Notes under the pieces: generated by a model
What the model was told of the DNA's origin: nothing
Databases searched by the model: none
What the model saw: the letters and a program-made list of their open reading frames with translations, nothing else
Shown: positions 1-7,981 of the stretch, in pieces
Position numbering within the stretch: position 1 is the first letter of the stretch
Layout of the letters: the number at the start of each line of letters is the position of its first letter
Made by a program: the position numbers and the translations under genes
Assembly: GCA_020847985.1 (NCBI GenBank)
Contig: JADLBC010000060.1
Location: 1 to 64,000, forward strand
DNA from: Dehalococcoidia bacterium
Lineage (GTDB): Bacteria; Chloroflexota; Dehalococcoidia; Tepidiformales; Tepidiformaceae
Direction of reading: 5' to 3'
Length of the DNA: 64,000 nt

Positions 1-544
1 CACGAAAGACCTATCCAAGTGGAGCAAAAACCCTACGCGCCTCGCGAACCGGCTGGTTCAGGAAGCCAAGTTGGTGCCGCTGGCGCACGGCCTGTATCTC
101 CACCCCAAGCGAGGACGCTTTGGACGGGTCCCGGCCGACGATGGTGAACTGATGCGTGGCTTCCTCGACGGCGACCAGTACATAGTCACCGGGCCCGAAC
201 GGTGGAACGCGCTCGGTTTGGGAACAACTGCTGTCTTTGCCAGTCCGCTGGTGTACAACCGCAAGCGCTCGGGTGAGTTCAAGCTTGGCGGTCGCCGCTT
301 CCGCCTTCGCCGAGTGGCGTTCCCTCGGCGTCCGACTCCCGAGTGGTTCGTTGTCGATCTCTTCCAGAACGCCGAGGAAGCCGGGGCGTCCCGAGCCGAA
401 CTCACCGAGGCCTTGGCTCGCGCGGTGCGCTGTGGCAGGTTCGATCGGAATGAACTGAGGCGGATGGCAAGGCGCTTCGGATCGAAGGATACCCAGGCAC
501 GCATCGAGTCGGCAGTGGCCGGAACTGACGTGCCGGTACCGTGA
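1..544 (+). CDS. AbiEi-like (type IV toxin-antitoxin) antitoxin, 5'-truncated by window edge
   Basis: The frame is open to the left edge (it reads TKDLSKWSKNPTRLANRLV before the first listed start, a TTG at 71), so the true start lies outside the window. The visible part has a short winged-helix-like N-terminal stretch, then LYLHPKRGRFG, then a GPERWNALGLG block. This arrangement is typical of AbiEi / DUF6088 antitoxin-type transcriptional regulators of type IV toxin-antitoxin systems. Such proteins normally repress their own operon and are followed by an AbiEii nucleotidyltransferase toxin. Here no toxin follows: a recombinase remnant begins 16 bases after the stop. The assignment is from remembered family pattern, not a search; it could be another AbiEi-domain regulator. 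Confidence 0.6.
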   Translation, partial: TKDLSKWSKNPTRLANRLVQEAKLVPLAHGLYLHPKRGRFGRVPADDGELMRGFLDGDQYIVTGPERWNALGLGTTAVFASPLVYNRKRSGEFKLGGRRFRLRRVAFPRRPTPEWFVVDLFQNAEEAGASRAELTEALARAVRCGRFDRNELRRMARRFGSKDTQARIESAVAGTDVPVP

Positions 545-560
545 GCAACAATGTTCGTTC

Positions 561-1325
561 ATGAAGATCCCGACTTACCCGGCCGGGAAGAAGGGCAAGG
601 ACGGGCAGCCGTATCTGTACTACGCCTGCACCTCGGTCACGCAGGACGGAAGCGCTTCGCCCTGCCCGGTGCGGAGCCTGCCGGCGCGGGAGTTTGAGAC
701 GCTCATCAAGAGCGTCCTGATCGACCTCGGAGCCCATAGCGCCATGCTCGAGAGCTGCGTCCAGGCCGCCAATCGCGAAGCCGTGATACGCATCAAGGAG
801 CTCGAAGAGCAGCAGAGACGCCATCGCGAGGAGGTCGCGCGGTTAACAACTGGCATCCGCCGGATCATCGAGATCATCAAGTCTCAGGACGATCTCGGGC
901 CGGACCTCCGCGCGGAGCTGAAGAAACTCAGCGAGGAGAAGGAGCAGCTCGGGACGCTCATCGAGAAGCTCCAGATGGACATCGACCATCGTCGGCGGCG
1001 GGTCCTGGATGCCGACTTGATCCGTCGGAATCTCGTCGAGTTCGAGCGGCTGGTGAATCTGATGCCGGCCGCCGACCAGAAGGAGCTCATGCAGCTGCTC
1101 CTCAATAAGGTCGAAGTCCGTCCGTTCGATCCCGAGCGCGACGGACTGCCGGACGGCATCTCTGGGGCCTTCGCGACGAAGGTCCGTTCGAAGTGGTATC
1201 GGGTGAGCGTCAGCCTCCAGCAATTGCCGGGGCTTGGTTTAGGAAAGCGGCATTCTGGGGGAAGTTCGGATTACAGGGGTAAGTGGCTCCCCGACCTGGA
1301 TTCGAACCAGGAACACCGCGGTTAA
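561..1325 (+). pseudogene. C-terminal remnant of a large serine recombinase
   Basis: The product begins inside what looks like the recombinase zinc-ribbon region (PYLYYACTSVTQDG, then CPVRSLPAREFETLI) and continues with a long charged coiled coil (about residues 75-145). It then has a FERLVNLMPAADQKELMQLL helix and a KVEVRPF strand, the usual C-terminal order of large serine recombinases. The catalytic N-terminal resolvase domain (active-site Ser) and most of the recombinase domain are absent, since the family usually exceeds 450 residues. The last 14 residues (WLPDLDSNQEHRG) are a read-through of the tRNA-Asn gene on the other strand, so the native C-terminus is also lost. The annotated ATG may not be used. 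It is probably a decayed integrase from a mobile island beside the tRNA. Confidence 0.75.
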
Positions 1326-1358
1326 CAGCCGCGTGCTCTACCGTTGAGCTATCGGGGA
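1284..1358 (-). tRNA. tRNA-Asn (GTT)
   Basis: The minus strand reads TCCCCGATAGCTCAACGGT at the 5' end and ends TCGGGGA-G-CCA, giving a perfect 7-bp acceptor stem with the CCA tail encoded. The D-loop has AGCTCAACGGTAGAGC, the anticodon loop is CTGTTAA with anticodon GTT, and the T-loop is GGTTCGAATCC. Length is 75 nt including CCA. The 3' end faces the recombinase remnant and the AbiEi-like gene, the usual geometry when a tRNA 3' end has served as an integration site. Confidence 0.97.
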
Positions 1359-1442
1359 ATGGCTCTCCAGAGTGTCGGCCGGGGGCCCGGAAGAATCAAG
1401 CGAACGGCGCCGTCATGCCGCGCGATGGACTGGGTGGCTCGG

Positions 1443-1470
1443 TTGACAGCCCTACCCCGGCTTCTATGAT
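1443..1470 (+). promoter_or_regulatory. Near-consensus housekeeping sigma promoter for the MoxR ATPase gene
   Basis: TTGACA (1443-1448) and TATGAT (1465-1470) are separated by 16 bases: a perfect -35 box and a 5/6 -10 box. Transcription would start near 1477, leaving a leader of about 130 bases before the GTG at 1608. This is the clearest promoter in the window. Confidence 0.7.
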
Positions 1471-1607
1471 CCCCTTCAAGGCCGCCCACCCGGGCGGCGA
1501 TGGTTTCCCGGGCAATGGACGGGTCTGGCGGCGCGCAGGTGCCTCCCTCCTTCCAGCTCGCGGTCCCGCAGGGCCTCCACGGCCCCGGGAGGAGGAAGAG
1601 GTACACC

Positions 1608-3008
1608 GTGACTACTGCTGAACGGCCGCGCACAGTCGGCGAGTTGAAGGCTTCGGGCTACAAGGTCCTCCCCGTGCGCGAGGAGATGCGCAAGAACCTC
1701 ATCGCCAAGATCCGCAAGGGCGAATCGCTCTTCCCCGGCGTCCACGGCTACGAGGAAACGGTCATCCCCCACATCGTCAACGCCATCCTCGCCGGGCAGG
1801 ACATCATCTTCCTGGGCGAACGCGGCCAGGCGAAGTCGCGCATGATCCGGTCGCTGATTTCGCTGCTCGATGACGAGACGCCCGTGCTGAAGGGCTGCGA
1901 GATCCCCGAGGACCCGTACCACCCGATCACGCGGCAGGGACGCGACATCCTCGCCGAGATGGGTGACGGCGCCGAGCTTGAGTGGCTGAGCCGTGACCAG
2001 CGCTACGGCGAGAAGCTCGCCACGCCGGACATCACCATCGCGGACCTCATTGGCGAGGTGGACCCGATCAAGGTGGCCGAAGGCAAGTACCTCTCGGACG
2101 AGCTGACCATCCATTACGGGCTCATTCCGCGCACGAACCGCGGCATCTTCTGCATCAACGAGCTGCCGGACCTCGCCGAGCGCATCCAGGTCGGCCTGCT
2201 CAACATCATGGAAGAGCGCGACGTGCAGATCCGGGGCTACCGCATCCGTCTGCCGCTCGATGTCTTCGTGGTGGCGAGCGCGAACCCGGAGGACTACACG
2301 AACCGCGGCCGCATCATCACGCCACTGAAGGACCGCTACGGCGCGCAGGTGCGGACGCACTACCCGATCAAGATCGAGCACGAAATCGACATCATGGACG
2401 CCGAGCACCATCCCGTGCCGGCGGACTTCAAGGTCGCGGTGCCGGCCTACATGAAGGAAGTGATCGCCGAGATCAGCCGCCTCGCGCGGCGCAGCCCGGA
2501 TGTGAACCAGCGGTCTGGCGTTTCCGTGCGCGCGAGCATCGCGAACTATGAAAGCATGCTCGCGAACGCGCTGCGCCGCGCCATCATCACGGGCGAGGAC
2601 ACCGTCGTCCCGCGCGTGAGCGACCTGCCATACGTCGTTCCCACGCTCAGCGGCAAGGTCGAATTCGAGACCGTCGAGGACGGCCGCGAAGACCAGATCA
2701 TCGACAAGCTGCTGCAGGGCGCGGTGGTGGCGGTGTTCAACCGCTCGTTCAACCTGGGCGAACTCGAACCGGTCGTCACGCGCTTCAAGTCCGGCTTCGC
2801 GGCCGAAGTGGGCGACATGACGCCGAGCGCCGACGAGGTCGCGCTCGCGCGGCAGGTGGAGGGGGTGATGCCCGCCCTCGAGAAGCTGGGCGCTACGGGT
2901 AGCCCGGCGGAGATCGCGGCCGGCCTCGAGTTCCTGCTCGATGGCCTGCACCTCAACAAGCGGCTCAACAAGGACCGCATGGGGAACAAGACGCAGTATC
3001 GCGGATGA
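1608..3008 (+). CDS. MoxR / magnesium-chelatase-like AAA+ ATPase
   Basis: This is a 466-residue AAA+ ATPase of the MoxR/RavA/Mg-chelatase-I clade. Walker A is GERGQAKS (residues 70-77), the Walker-B-like segment is IFCINELP (about 180-187, Asn-Glu rather than Asp-Glu), and a sensor segment VVASANPEDYTNRGR follows. The ORF track starts at 1500, but the GTG at 1608 is preferred because GGAGGAAGAG sits just upstream and the conserved sequence begins soon after. Members of this clade work as chaperone-like ATPases with a VWA (MIDAS) protein. A matching VWA protein is encoded at 37933-40155, not next door. The next gene (GNAT) overlaps by ATGA, so the two are probably co-translated. Confidence 0.88.
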   Translation: MTTAERPRTVGELKASGYKVLPVREEMRKNLIAKIRKGESLFPGVHGYEETVIPHIVNAILAGQDIIFLGERGQAKSRMIRSLISLLDDETPVLKGCEIPEDPYHPITRQGRDILAEMGDGAELEWLSRDQRYGEKLATPDITIADLIGEVDPIKVAEGKYLSDELTIHYGLIPRTNRGIFCINELPDLAERIQVGLLNIMEERDVQIRGYRIRLPLDVFVVASANPEDYTNRGRIITPLKDRYGAQVRTHYPIKIEHEIDIMDAEHHPVPADFKVAVPAYMKEVIAEISRLARRSPDVNQRSGVSVRASIANYESMLANALRRAIITGEDTVVPRVSDLPYVVPTLSGKVEFETVEDGREDQIIDKLLQGAVVAVFNRSFNLGELEPVVTRFKSGFAAEVGDMTPSADEVALARQVEGVMPALEKLGATGSPAEIAAGLEFLLDGLHLNKRLNKDRMGNKTQYRG

Positions 3009-3559
3009 CCGTTCGCATCGAACCGATGCCACTCCAGGGCCCCCTCTTCGAGGGGGCTTTGGACGTGTACGCGGAGGCGTTCGCGGGCGCGCCCTACTTC
3101 GATGACGACCGTGGGCAGGAGGTGCGCATGCGCCTCCTCGGTGAGCACGGACGGCGCCCCGGGTTCAAGGCGATCGTCGCCATGGATGGCGATGAGGTCG
3201 TGGGCATGACCTACGCCTACAGCAGCGCGCCCGGGCAGTGGTGGCACGACGAGGTGCGCAAACGCATCCCCGCGAACGCCTACCGGCGATGGCTCGTTCG
3301 CAGCCTGGAAGTGGTCGAGGTCGCGGTGGCGCCTTCGAGGCAGGGAGAGGGCATCGGCACGCTCCTGGTGGAGTCGCTGGTCGCCGGGCGGGACGAGCAC
3401 ACGGCCGTGCTCAGCGCCCGCTGCGACAGCCGCGCGCACGAACTCTACCGGCGGCTCGGCTTCGAGGAACTCGCGCGGGTGGTGTTCAGCACGGGTGGCG
3501 CGCCGTTCTACATCATGGGCCGCCAGTTGCCGCCACGCGGCGAGGATGCGGGCGGCTAG
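3005..3559 (+). CDS. GNAT-family N-acetyltransferase
   Basis: This 184-residue protein has the GNAT acetyl-CoA-binding signature VEVAVAPSRQGEGIGTLLVE (motif A, residues about 106-125), followed by the usual motif-B-like segment ARCDSRAHELYRRLGFEEL. It should transfer an acetyl group from acetyl-CoA to an amine on an unidentified substrate. Its ATG overlaps the stop of the AAA+ ATPase gene (ATGA), indicating translational coupling. Its stop codon lies in a CTAG tetranucleotide shared with the stop of the convergent gene. Substrate cannot be predicted. Confidence 0.85.
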   Translation: MTVRIEPMPLQGPLFEGALDVYAEAFAGAPYFDDDRGQEVRMRLLGEHGRRPGFKAIVAMDGDEVVGMTYAYSSAPGQWWHDEVRKRIPANAYRRWLVRSLEVVEVAVAPSRQGEGIGTLLVESLVAGRDEHTAVLSARCDSRAHELYRRLGFEELARVVFSTGGAPFYIMGRQLPPRGEDAGG

Positions 3560-4506
3560 AAGTCCTTCACCCTCGGCGCGATCTCGGCCGCGAGGTATTC
3601 GGGCACGAGGTCGGAATCGAAATTGAAGTGCTGGAACATGATCTCCTGGAGGCCCGCCTCCGCGAGACGCCCAAGCTGCTCGACGACCTGGCCGGTAGTG
3701 CCGGCGATACCGCGCGCGCGCAGCGTCTCCATGAAGGCGCGCGGGTCGGTATCGGCGGGCACGCCGCGCATGCTCATAATTCGCCGCGCACCCGCGTGCA
3801 GCGACGCCTCGTCCGGCCCGACGACGGCGAACACCATCATCGAACGGCGGATCGTGGCCGGGTCGCGGCCTTCGGCTTCGCAGTGGCGTTCGAGCACTTC
3901 CTGCTTGCGGCGGTACGTCTCGAGGTCGACGTTCACCGAGTTCCATTCGTCCGCGTACCGGGCGACGAGCCGTAGCGTGCGTTTTTCGCCGCCGCCGCCG
4001 ATGAGCAGCGGGGGCCGTCCCGCCGCCGGGCGCGGGAGGCAGTTCGCGCCAGCCACGTTGTAGTAGCGGCCGGTGACGTTGGCGTCGTTCGAAGTCCAGA
4101 GCGCGCGGTGGACCTTGATCGACTCCTCCAGCCGGTCGAAGCGCTCCTTCAACGGCGGGAAGGGGATGCCGTACGCATTATGTTCGGCTTCGTTCCAGCC
4201 CGCGCCCATGCCCATCACGAAGCGGCCGCCGCTGAGTACGTCGATCTGCGCCGCCATGCGCGCCTGGTCCACCGGCGAACGGAACGTCACCGGCGAGACG
4301 AGCGGGCCGAAGCGGATCGTGCTGGTCTCCTTCGCGGCGATGGCGAACGAAAGGTACGCCTCGAGGGAGTCCTGCTGGGGGCCGATAAAGTAGTGGTCGG
4401 AGCGGAAGACGCTCGGGAAGCGGAGGCGTTCGGCGAGCGCGAGGATGTGGCTCCAGCGTTCCCAGGTGAGGCCGTTCTGACCTTCGACCATCAGTCCGAC
4501 GTTCAT
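3556..4506 (-). CDS. LLM-class F420/flavin-dependent oxidoreductase
   Basis: This is a luciferase-like (bacterial luciferase superfamily) TIM-barrel oxidoreductase of 316 residues. The family hallmarks are RFGPLVSPVTFRSP, the ISGGR-like DVLSGGRFVMGMGAGWN and the AEHNAYGIPFPPLKERFDRLEE block seen in F420-dependent LLM enzymes. The ATG at 4506 (MNVGLMVEGQ) is chosen over the upstream in-frame start at 4539 because family homology begins there. It would carry out a hydride-transfer or monooxygenase reaction with F420 or FMN. The substrate is unknown. Its stop overlaps the stop of the convergent GNAT gene. Confidence 0.85.
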   Translation of the reverse strand: MNVGLMVEGQNGLTWERWSHILALAERLRFPSVFRSDHYFIGPQQDSLEAYLSFAIAAKETSTIRFGPLVSPVTFRSPVDQARMAAQIDVLSGGRFVMGMGAGWNEAEHNAYGIPFPPLKERFDRLEESIKVHRALWTSNDANVTGRYYNVAGANCLPRPAAGRPPLLIGGGGEKRTLRLVARYADEWNSVNVDLETYRRKQEVLERHCEAEGRDPATIRRSMMVFAVVGPDEASLHAGARRIMSMRGVPADTDPRAFMETLRARGIAGTTGQVVEQLGRLAEAGLQEIMFQHFNFDSDLVPEYLAAEIAPRVKDF

Positions 4507-4578
4507 GCGCGCACTCCCGGGCAGGTGGTTCCGCCGCATGACGATTGTAGGGGCGGCAGGGCCAATGTGGTGCGGGGC

Positions 4579-5262
4579 TCAGCTCGACAGCACGTCCAGC
4601 ACGCGCGTGGTATCCGAAAGGTCCGCGAACACCCAATCCGCCCCCGCCGCTCGCAGGGCATCGACATCGAAGGCGCCCGTGGCCACGGCGAGGCAGCGCG
4701 TGCCGGCCAGGTGGGCGGCCTCGATATCGAGCGGGGTGTCGCCGAGCACGATCGTGGCGGACGGATCGGGGTCGCAGCCGATGACGCGGGCGAGCGCATC
4801 GATGCCCTCGCGGACGACTTCGGCGCGCACGGGAGTGTGGTCGCCGAAGCCGCCGGCGGCGAAGCGCTCCCAGAGGCCGAAGTGCGTGAGTTTTACGCGT
4901 GCGCCGCGCTCCATGTTCCCCGTGGCCAGCCCAAGAAGCTGTCCGCGCGCGTCGAGGGCATCGAGCAGCGCGGGCACGCCGGGCAGCACGACACCGCCGA
5001 GCACCTCCAGCGACTTCTCCAGCTCGGCAAGGTAGTCCGCGACGAATGCCTCGAAGGCGCGTTCCGGGTCGGCGCCCCCGAGACCATGGCGCCCGAGCGC
5101 TTCGAGGAAGATGGCGCGGTCGGTGCGGCCGTCGAAGCGCATGCCGGCCGTGGCCTCTTCGACCCCGGAGAGGCGGGCGAGCACGGTGTTGACCGCGCCG
5201 CGGCCCGCGCCATGTGTGCGGATGAGCGTCATGTCGATGTCGAAGAGCAGAAGGCGCGCCAC
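4579..5262 (-). CDS. HAD-superfamily hydrolase (phosphoglycolate-phosphatase-like)
   Basis: This is a 227-residue HAD phosphatase. Motif I is LLFDIDMTLI (nucleophile Asp and acid-base Asp in DxDxT), and motif IV is GDTPLDIEAAHLAG with the acidic metal ligands. An alpha-helical C1 cap lies between, with GMRFDGRTDRAIFLEALG as in Gph/PGMB-like members. The GTG at 5262 (VARLLLFDID) is chosen because the ORF-track extension to 5355 is Pro/Arg-rich and runs into the neighbouring gene. Likely role: dephosphorylation of a small phosphoester such as 2-phosphoglycolate. The exact substrate is not determinable. It lies downstream of the phosphodiester-glycosidase-like gene on the same strand. Confidence 0.85.
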   Translation of the reverse strand: MARLLLFDIDMTLIRTHGAGRGAVNTVLARLSGVEEATAGMRFDGRTDRAIFLEALGRHGLGGADPERAFEAFVADYLAELEKSLEVLGGVVLPGVPALLDALDARGQLLGLATGNMERGARVKLTHFGLWERFAAGGFGDHTPVRAEVVREGIDALARVIGCDPDPSATIVLGDTPLDIEAAHLAGTRCLAVATGAFDVDALRAAGADWVFADLSDTTRVLDVLSS

Positions 5263-5311
5263 GCACCCATGGTATCGCGGCGGCTCGCCAGGGACGCCGT
5301 CGCGGGGTTCG

Positions 5312-6733
5312 CTACCGCGGGGTGGCGGGCGTGGTGTTGCGGTAGCGGGTCTCATCGAGCGTGATGTACATGAAGTCGCGCTCCTGCGACCTCAGGAAGC
5401 GGGCGGGATTGTCGCTCATGGTGTCCATGAACTTCAGGGCCGAAAGGCTGCCGTCCGGCTGGGGGAAGTAGGTCGCGCCCAGGACGTAGGGCGTGTTGAT
5501 ATCAAGTTGCATGGCGGTATGGGCGCCGGCCGCCCAGAGTGCCTTCGCCAGCGTCTCGGCGCTGAGCGAATTGCCGGAGGCATAGAGCAGGTTGCCATCC
5601 TTCGTGAGGCCAACCGCCGACCGCCAGGTGATGAACTCGGCGCTGTTGACGTTGACGTAGCCCCAGGTGTCGTTCCCCTCGGTCACGCGCTTGCTGATCT
5701 CGCCGTTGCGGACGAGGAGGACGGCGTTCTGGCGGACGCCCACCATGCCCTCTTCCCAGGCGATGTCGTTGCCCCATTCGCCCATCTTGATGGTGCCGTC
5801 CTGCATCACGGCGATGCTCGCGAGGCCGTTCCGCAGGGGCCGGTACTCCTTGCCGTTCGCGATCATGCCGTAGCCGCCGTGGGGGCCTTTGAACCCGCCG
5901 TTCCACGCGGCGATGAGCAGCGCGCGGTCGTCCTGCGGGATGACGCCGGGGCCCTTCACGCCGCGGTCGCCGCCGGGGTCGGCCGTGCCCCCGACCATGT
6001 GCAACATCACGCGACGCGAGTCCATCAGGAGCACGCCCACGAGCGCGTACGGCCGGGACTTGTCCGGGCGGACGAAGGTGCGCATGAGGATCGGGTCCTC
6101 GGGCGAGGTGCGGGGAAGGCTCGACGTCGTCCAGACGCCCTCGCCGGACTCCAGGGTGTCGCGGAGCGGGATGGTGTCCGGCGGCGTCATCGGCTTCGGG
6201 GGTGGCGGCAACTCCGGGCCGAAGTCGTAGCTATGTTCGAGCGAAACTTCGATGATCTGCTGCGGCGGGCGCGCCACGAACTGGACGACGACCTCCGGCG
6301 CGGCGAACGGGTCGGTATCGCCGCCGAGGAAGCGATACTTCGTGCGGTCGATGCGGTCTTGCAGGCGGAAGTACCAGCTTTCGAGGCGCGCGGTTCGTTC
6401 GTCGCCGATGATGCGCCGGCTGAGATCGGCTCCCTGCGAACTGAAGTCGGACTTATGGGTGTACCCGTACGCGAGCCCGGCGACCATCACAATGCCAAGG
6501 CCGAGCAGGACGCGGCGCCGCGTCGGCTTCCAGAGGGGCTTGCGCGGCGCGGCGGGCGCGGCCTCCGGAGCAGGGGTTGCACTGCCGGCGGCGGACGATT
6601 CGAGCGTCATGGGTGAGGAATCGGCAGGTGCGGCTGCTTCAATAGCGACCGCGTCGGCCATCTCCGGCGCGGGGGACGGGGCGGGCGACGCAGCCTCGGC
6701 CGCACGTCGCATCCACAGCCCCTTCCACAGCAT
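5312..6733 (-). CDS. Membrane-anchored phosphodiester-glycosidase (NAGPA/DUF2233)-like protein
   Basis: This 473-residue protein has a cytoplasmic Ala/Pro-rich N-terminus, one transmembrane segment (VLLGLGIVMVAGLAYGYT, about residues 75-92) and a large extracytoplasmic C-terminal domain. The C-terminal half carries AAWNGGFKGPHGGYGM, NGLASIAVMQDG and the late AMQLDINTPY segment. This pattern fits the phosphodiester glycosidase family (NAGPA / DUF2233), which hydrolyses phosphodiester-linked sugars at the cell surface in some members. The N-terminal region of about 70 residues is low-complexity and probably a linker. The substrate is unknown. Family call is by remembered motif pattern. Confidence 0.65.
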   Translation of the reverse strand: MLWKGLWMRRAAEAASPAPSPAPEMADAVAIEAAAPADSSPMTLESSAAGSATPAPEAAPAAPRKPLWKPTRRRVLLGLGIVMVAGLAYGYTHKSDFSSQGADLSRRIIGDERTARLESWYFRLQDRIDRTKYRFLGGDTDPFAAPEVVVQFVARPPQQIIEVSLEHSYDFGPELPPPPKPMTPPDTIPLRDTLESGEGVWTTSSLPRTSPEDPILMRTFVRPDKSRPYALVGVLLMDSRRVMLHMVGGTADPGGDRGVKGPGVIPQDDRALLIAAWNGGFKGPHGGYGMIANGKEYRPLRNGLASIAVMQDGTIKMGEWGNDIAWEEGMVGVRQNAVLLVRNGEISKRVTEGNDTWGYVNVNSAEFITWRSAVGLTKDGNLLYASGNSLSAETLAKALWAAGAHTAMQLDINTPYVLGATYFPQPDGSLSALKFMDTMSDNPARFLRSQERDFMYITLDETRYRNTTPATPR

Positions 6734-6806
6734 GGCGAAATCCTATCAACCGCCCGGTTGAGCGCAATTGAGAGGGTTCGCCGGGGCCCGCGTTGCTCCG
6801 TGGCCT

Positions 6807-7637
6807 TTACGCCGTGGGGTTCGTGGTTCGCCCGGCGCGCACGCTCCGGGCGATCCGCGCCGCGGCCGCGACCAGCAGCAGCAGGCTCGCAATGCCGGCG
6901 GAGTAATACCAGCCGGCGCCGTCGACGCTCTTCGCGTCGCGGTCCATCCCGAGGTAGAACGACGCGCCCACCAACGGCAACGCGACCGCCGCGGCCGCGA
7001 ACGGTGCCGCCAACGCGAGGCCCGCGGGCGCGCTCCTTCCCCAGTGCGGGTAGAGCCGCAGGATGGCGAAACAGGCGATCCCCGCCAGCCCGAGACCAAC
7101 CCGCAGCGTCACCGCCTCGAGGAGGGCGTGCTGGCGATCGGTGCGCGTGAGCCGGTCGAGGTCGAGCGGCAAGCACTCCGGCCGCACGCCAGTCTCGCCG
7201 GCAACCCCAACCGGGGCCGGGTCGTGGCTCATGCAGTAGGCCGTCACGTTCACGACGGGCTGGCTCACGGCAAACCCGGTTCCGCCAACTTCACCCATCG
7301 CGAGGAGGAGCAGGCCGCTGATGCCGACCGTGGTGAGCACCAGCCCGGCGAAGAGCGTGAATTGCCGCGCGAGCGCCGCCAACGGAACGGGCTCCGGCTC
7401 CGGCGTGACCACCGCGGCGGGGTACGCCCGGGCGAGCGCGTGAGGCTCCCCGAATGCGGCGATGGCGGCCTCCTCGGCGATGTCGGGCGGCTCGCCGGCA
7501 GCCAGGCGCGCCGCGACGGCTTCGCGCAGGTGGTCTTCGGCCTCGCCCAGGACGCGGCGAGCGACGCCCGGATCCCTGGTCCGCAACTCGAACAATAGAG
7601 CGTCGAGGTACCCGGCAATCGTCCGCGGCGTGGTCAT
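6807..7637 (-). CDS. HAAS-domain multi-pass membrane protein (PadR partner)
   Basis: This 276-residue protein starts with a helical HAAS/DUF1700-like segment (YLDALLFELRTRDPGVARRVLGEAEDHL, then EEAAIAAFGEPHALARAY). Four hydrophobic segments follow: LFAGLVLTTVGISGLLLL, GLGLAGIACFAIL, ALAAPFAAAAVALPLVG and AGIASLLLLVAAAA. Proteins with an N-terminal HAAS domain typically sit directly behind a PadR repressor and are thought to be its membrane signalling partner. Here the ATG at 7637 overlaps the PadR stop as ATGA, supporting this start over the upstream one at 7685. Function beyond the regulatory pairing is unknown. Confidence 0.75.
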   Translation of the reverse strand: MTTPRTIAGYLDALLFELRTRDPGVARRVLGEAEDHLREAVAARLAAGEPPDIAEEAAIAAFGEPHALARAYPAAVVTPEPEPVPLAALARQFTLFAGLVLTTVGISGLLLLAMGEVGGTGFAVSQPVVNVTAYCMSHDPAPVGVAGETGVRPECLPLDLDRLTRTDRQHALLEAVTLRVGLGLAGIACFAILRLYPHWGRSAPAGLALAAPFAAAAVALPLVGASFYLGMDRDAKSVDGAGWYYSAGIASLLLLVAAAARIARSVRAGRTTNPTA

Positions 7638-7957
7638 GCTGTGCCTCCGGTCACGAGTTCTACGACGCGCGCGAACCGCCGCCATTCGTCCTTGCGGGCG
7701 TCGATGACGGCGAGCCCGTCGCGCGTGACTGCGTAGGTGCGCCGGCGGCGGCCATCGACCACGGACTCTTCGCTCGCGAGGTGGCCCGCGGCCTCGAGGC
7801 GGTGCAGCGCCGGGTACACGGTCCCTTCGGGGAGGTCGAGCTGGCCGCCGCTGCGTTCGCGCAATGCTTCGATAACGGCGTAGCCATGCGCCGGCCGCCG
7901 CGCGAGGACGGCCAGTACGAGGAGATCGAGGTTGCCGCGCACAAGGTCAGGTCGCAT
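7634..7957 (-). CDS. PadR-family transcriptional regulator
   Basis: This 107-residue winged-helix protein has the PadR core: LDLLVLAVLARRPAHGYAVI, then the recognition region LPEGTVYPALHRLEAAGHL, then the wing with RRRRTYAVT. The C-terminal helix (dimerisation) is short, as in PadR subfamily 1. It probably represses its own two-gene operon with the HAAS membrane protein, whose start codon overlaps its stop. Ligand and targets are unknown. Confidence 0.9.
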   Translation of the reverse strand: MRPDLVRGNLDLLVLAVLARRPAHGYAVIEALRERSGGQLDLPEGTVYPALHRLEAAGHLASEESVVDGRRRRTYAVTRDGLAVIDARKDEWRRFARVVELVTGGTA

Positions 7958-7981
7958 GCGCGGACTCTATACCGAGATAGC

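Noticed and set aside
1283-1621. ORF MAPRPGFEPGTPRLTAACSTVELSG on the plus strand
   Set aside because: It is the artefactual translation of the tRNA-Asn gene read on the opposite strand, followed by unrelated sequence.
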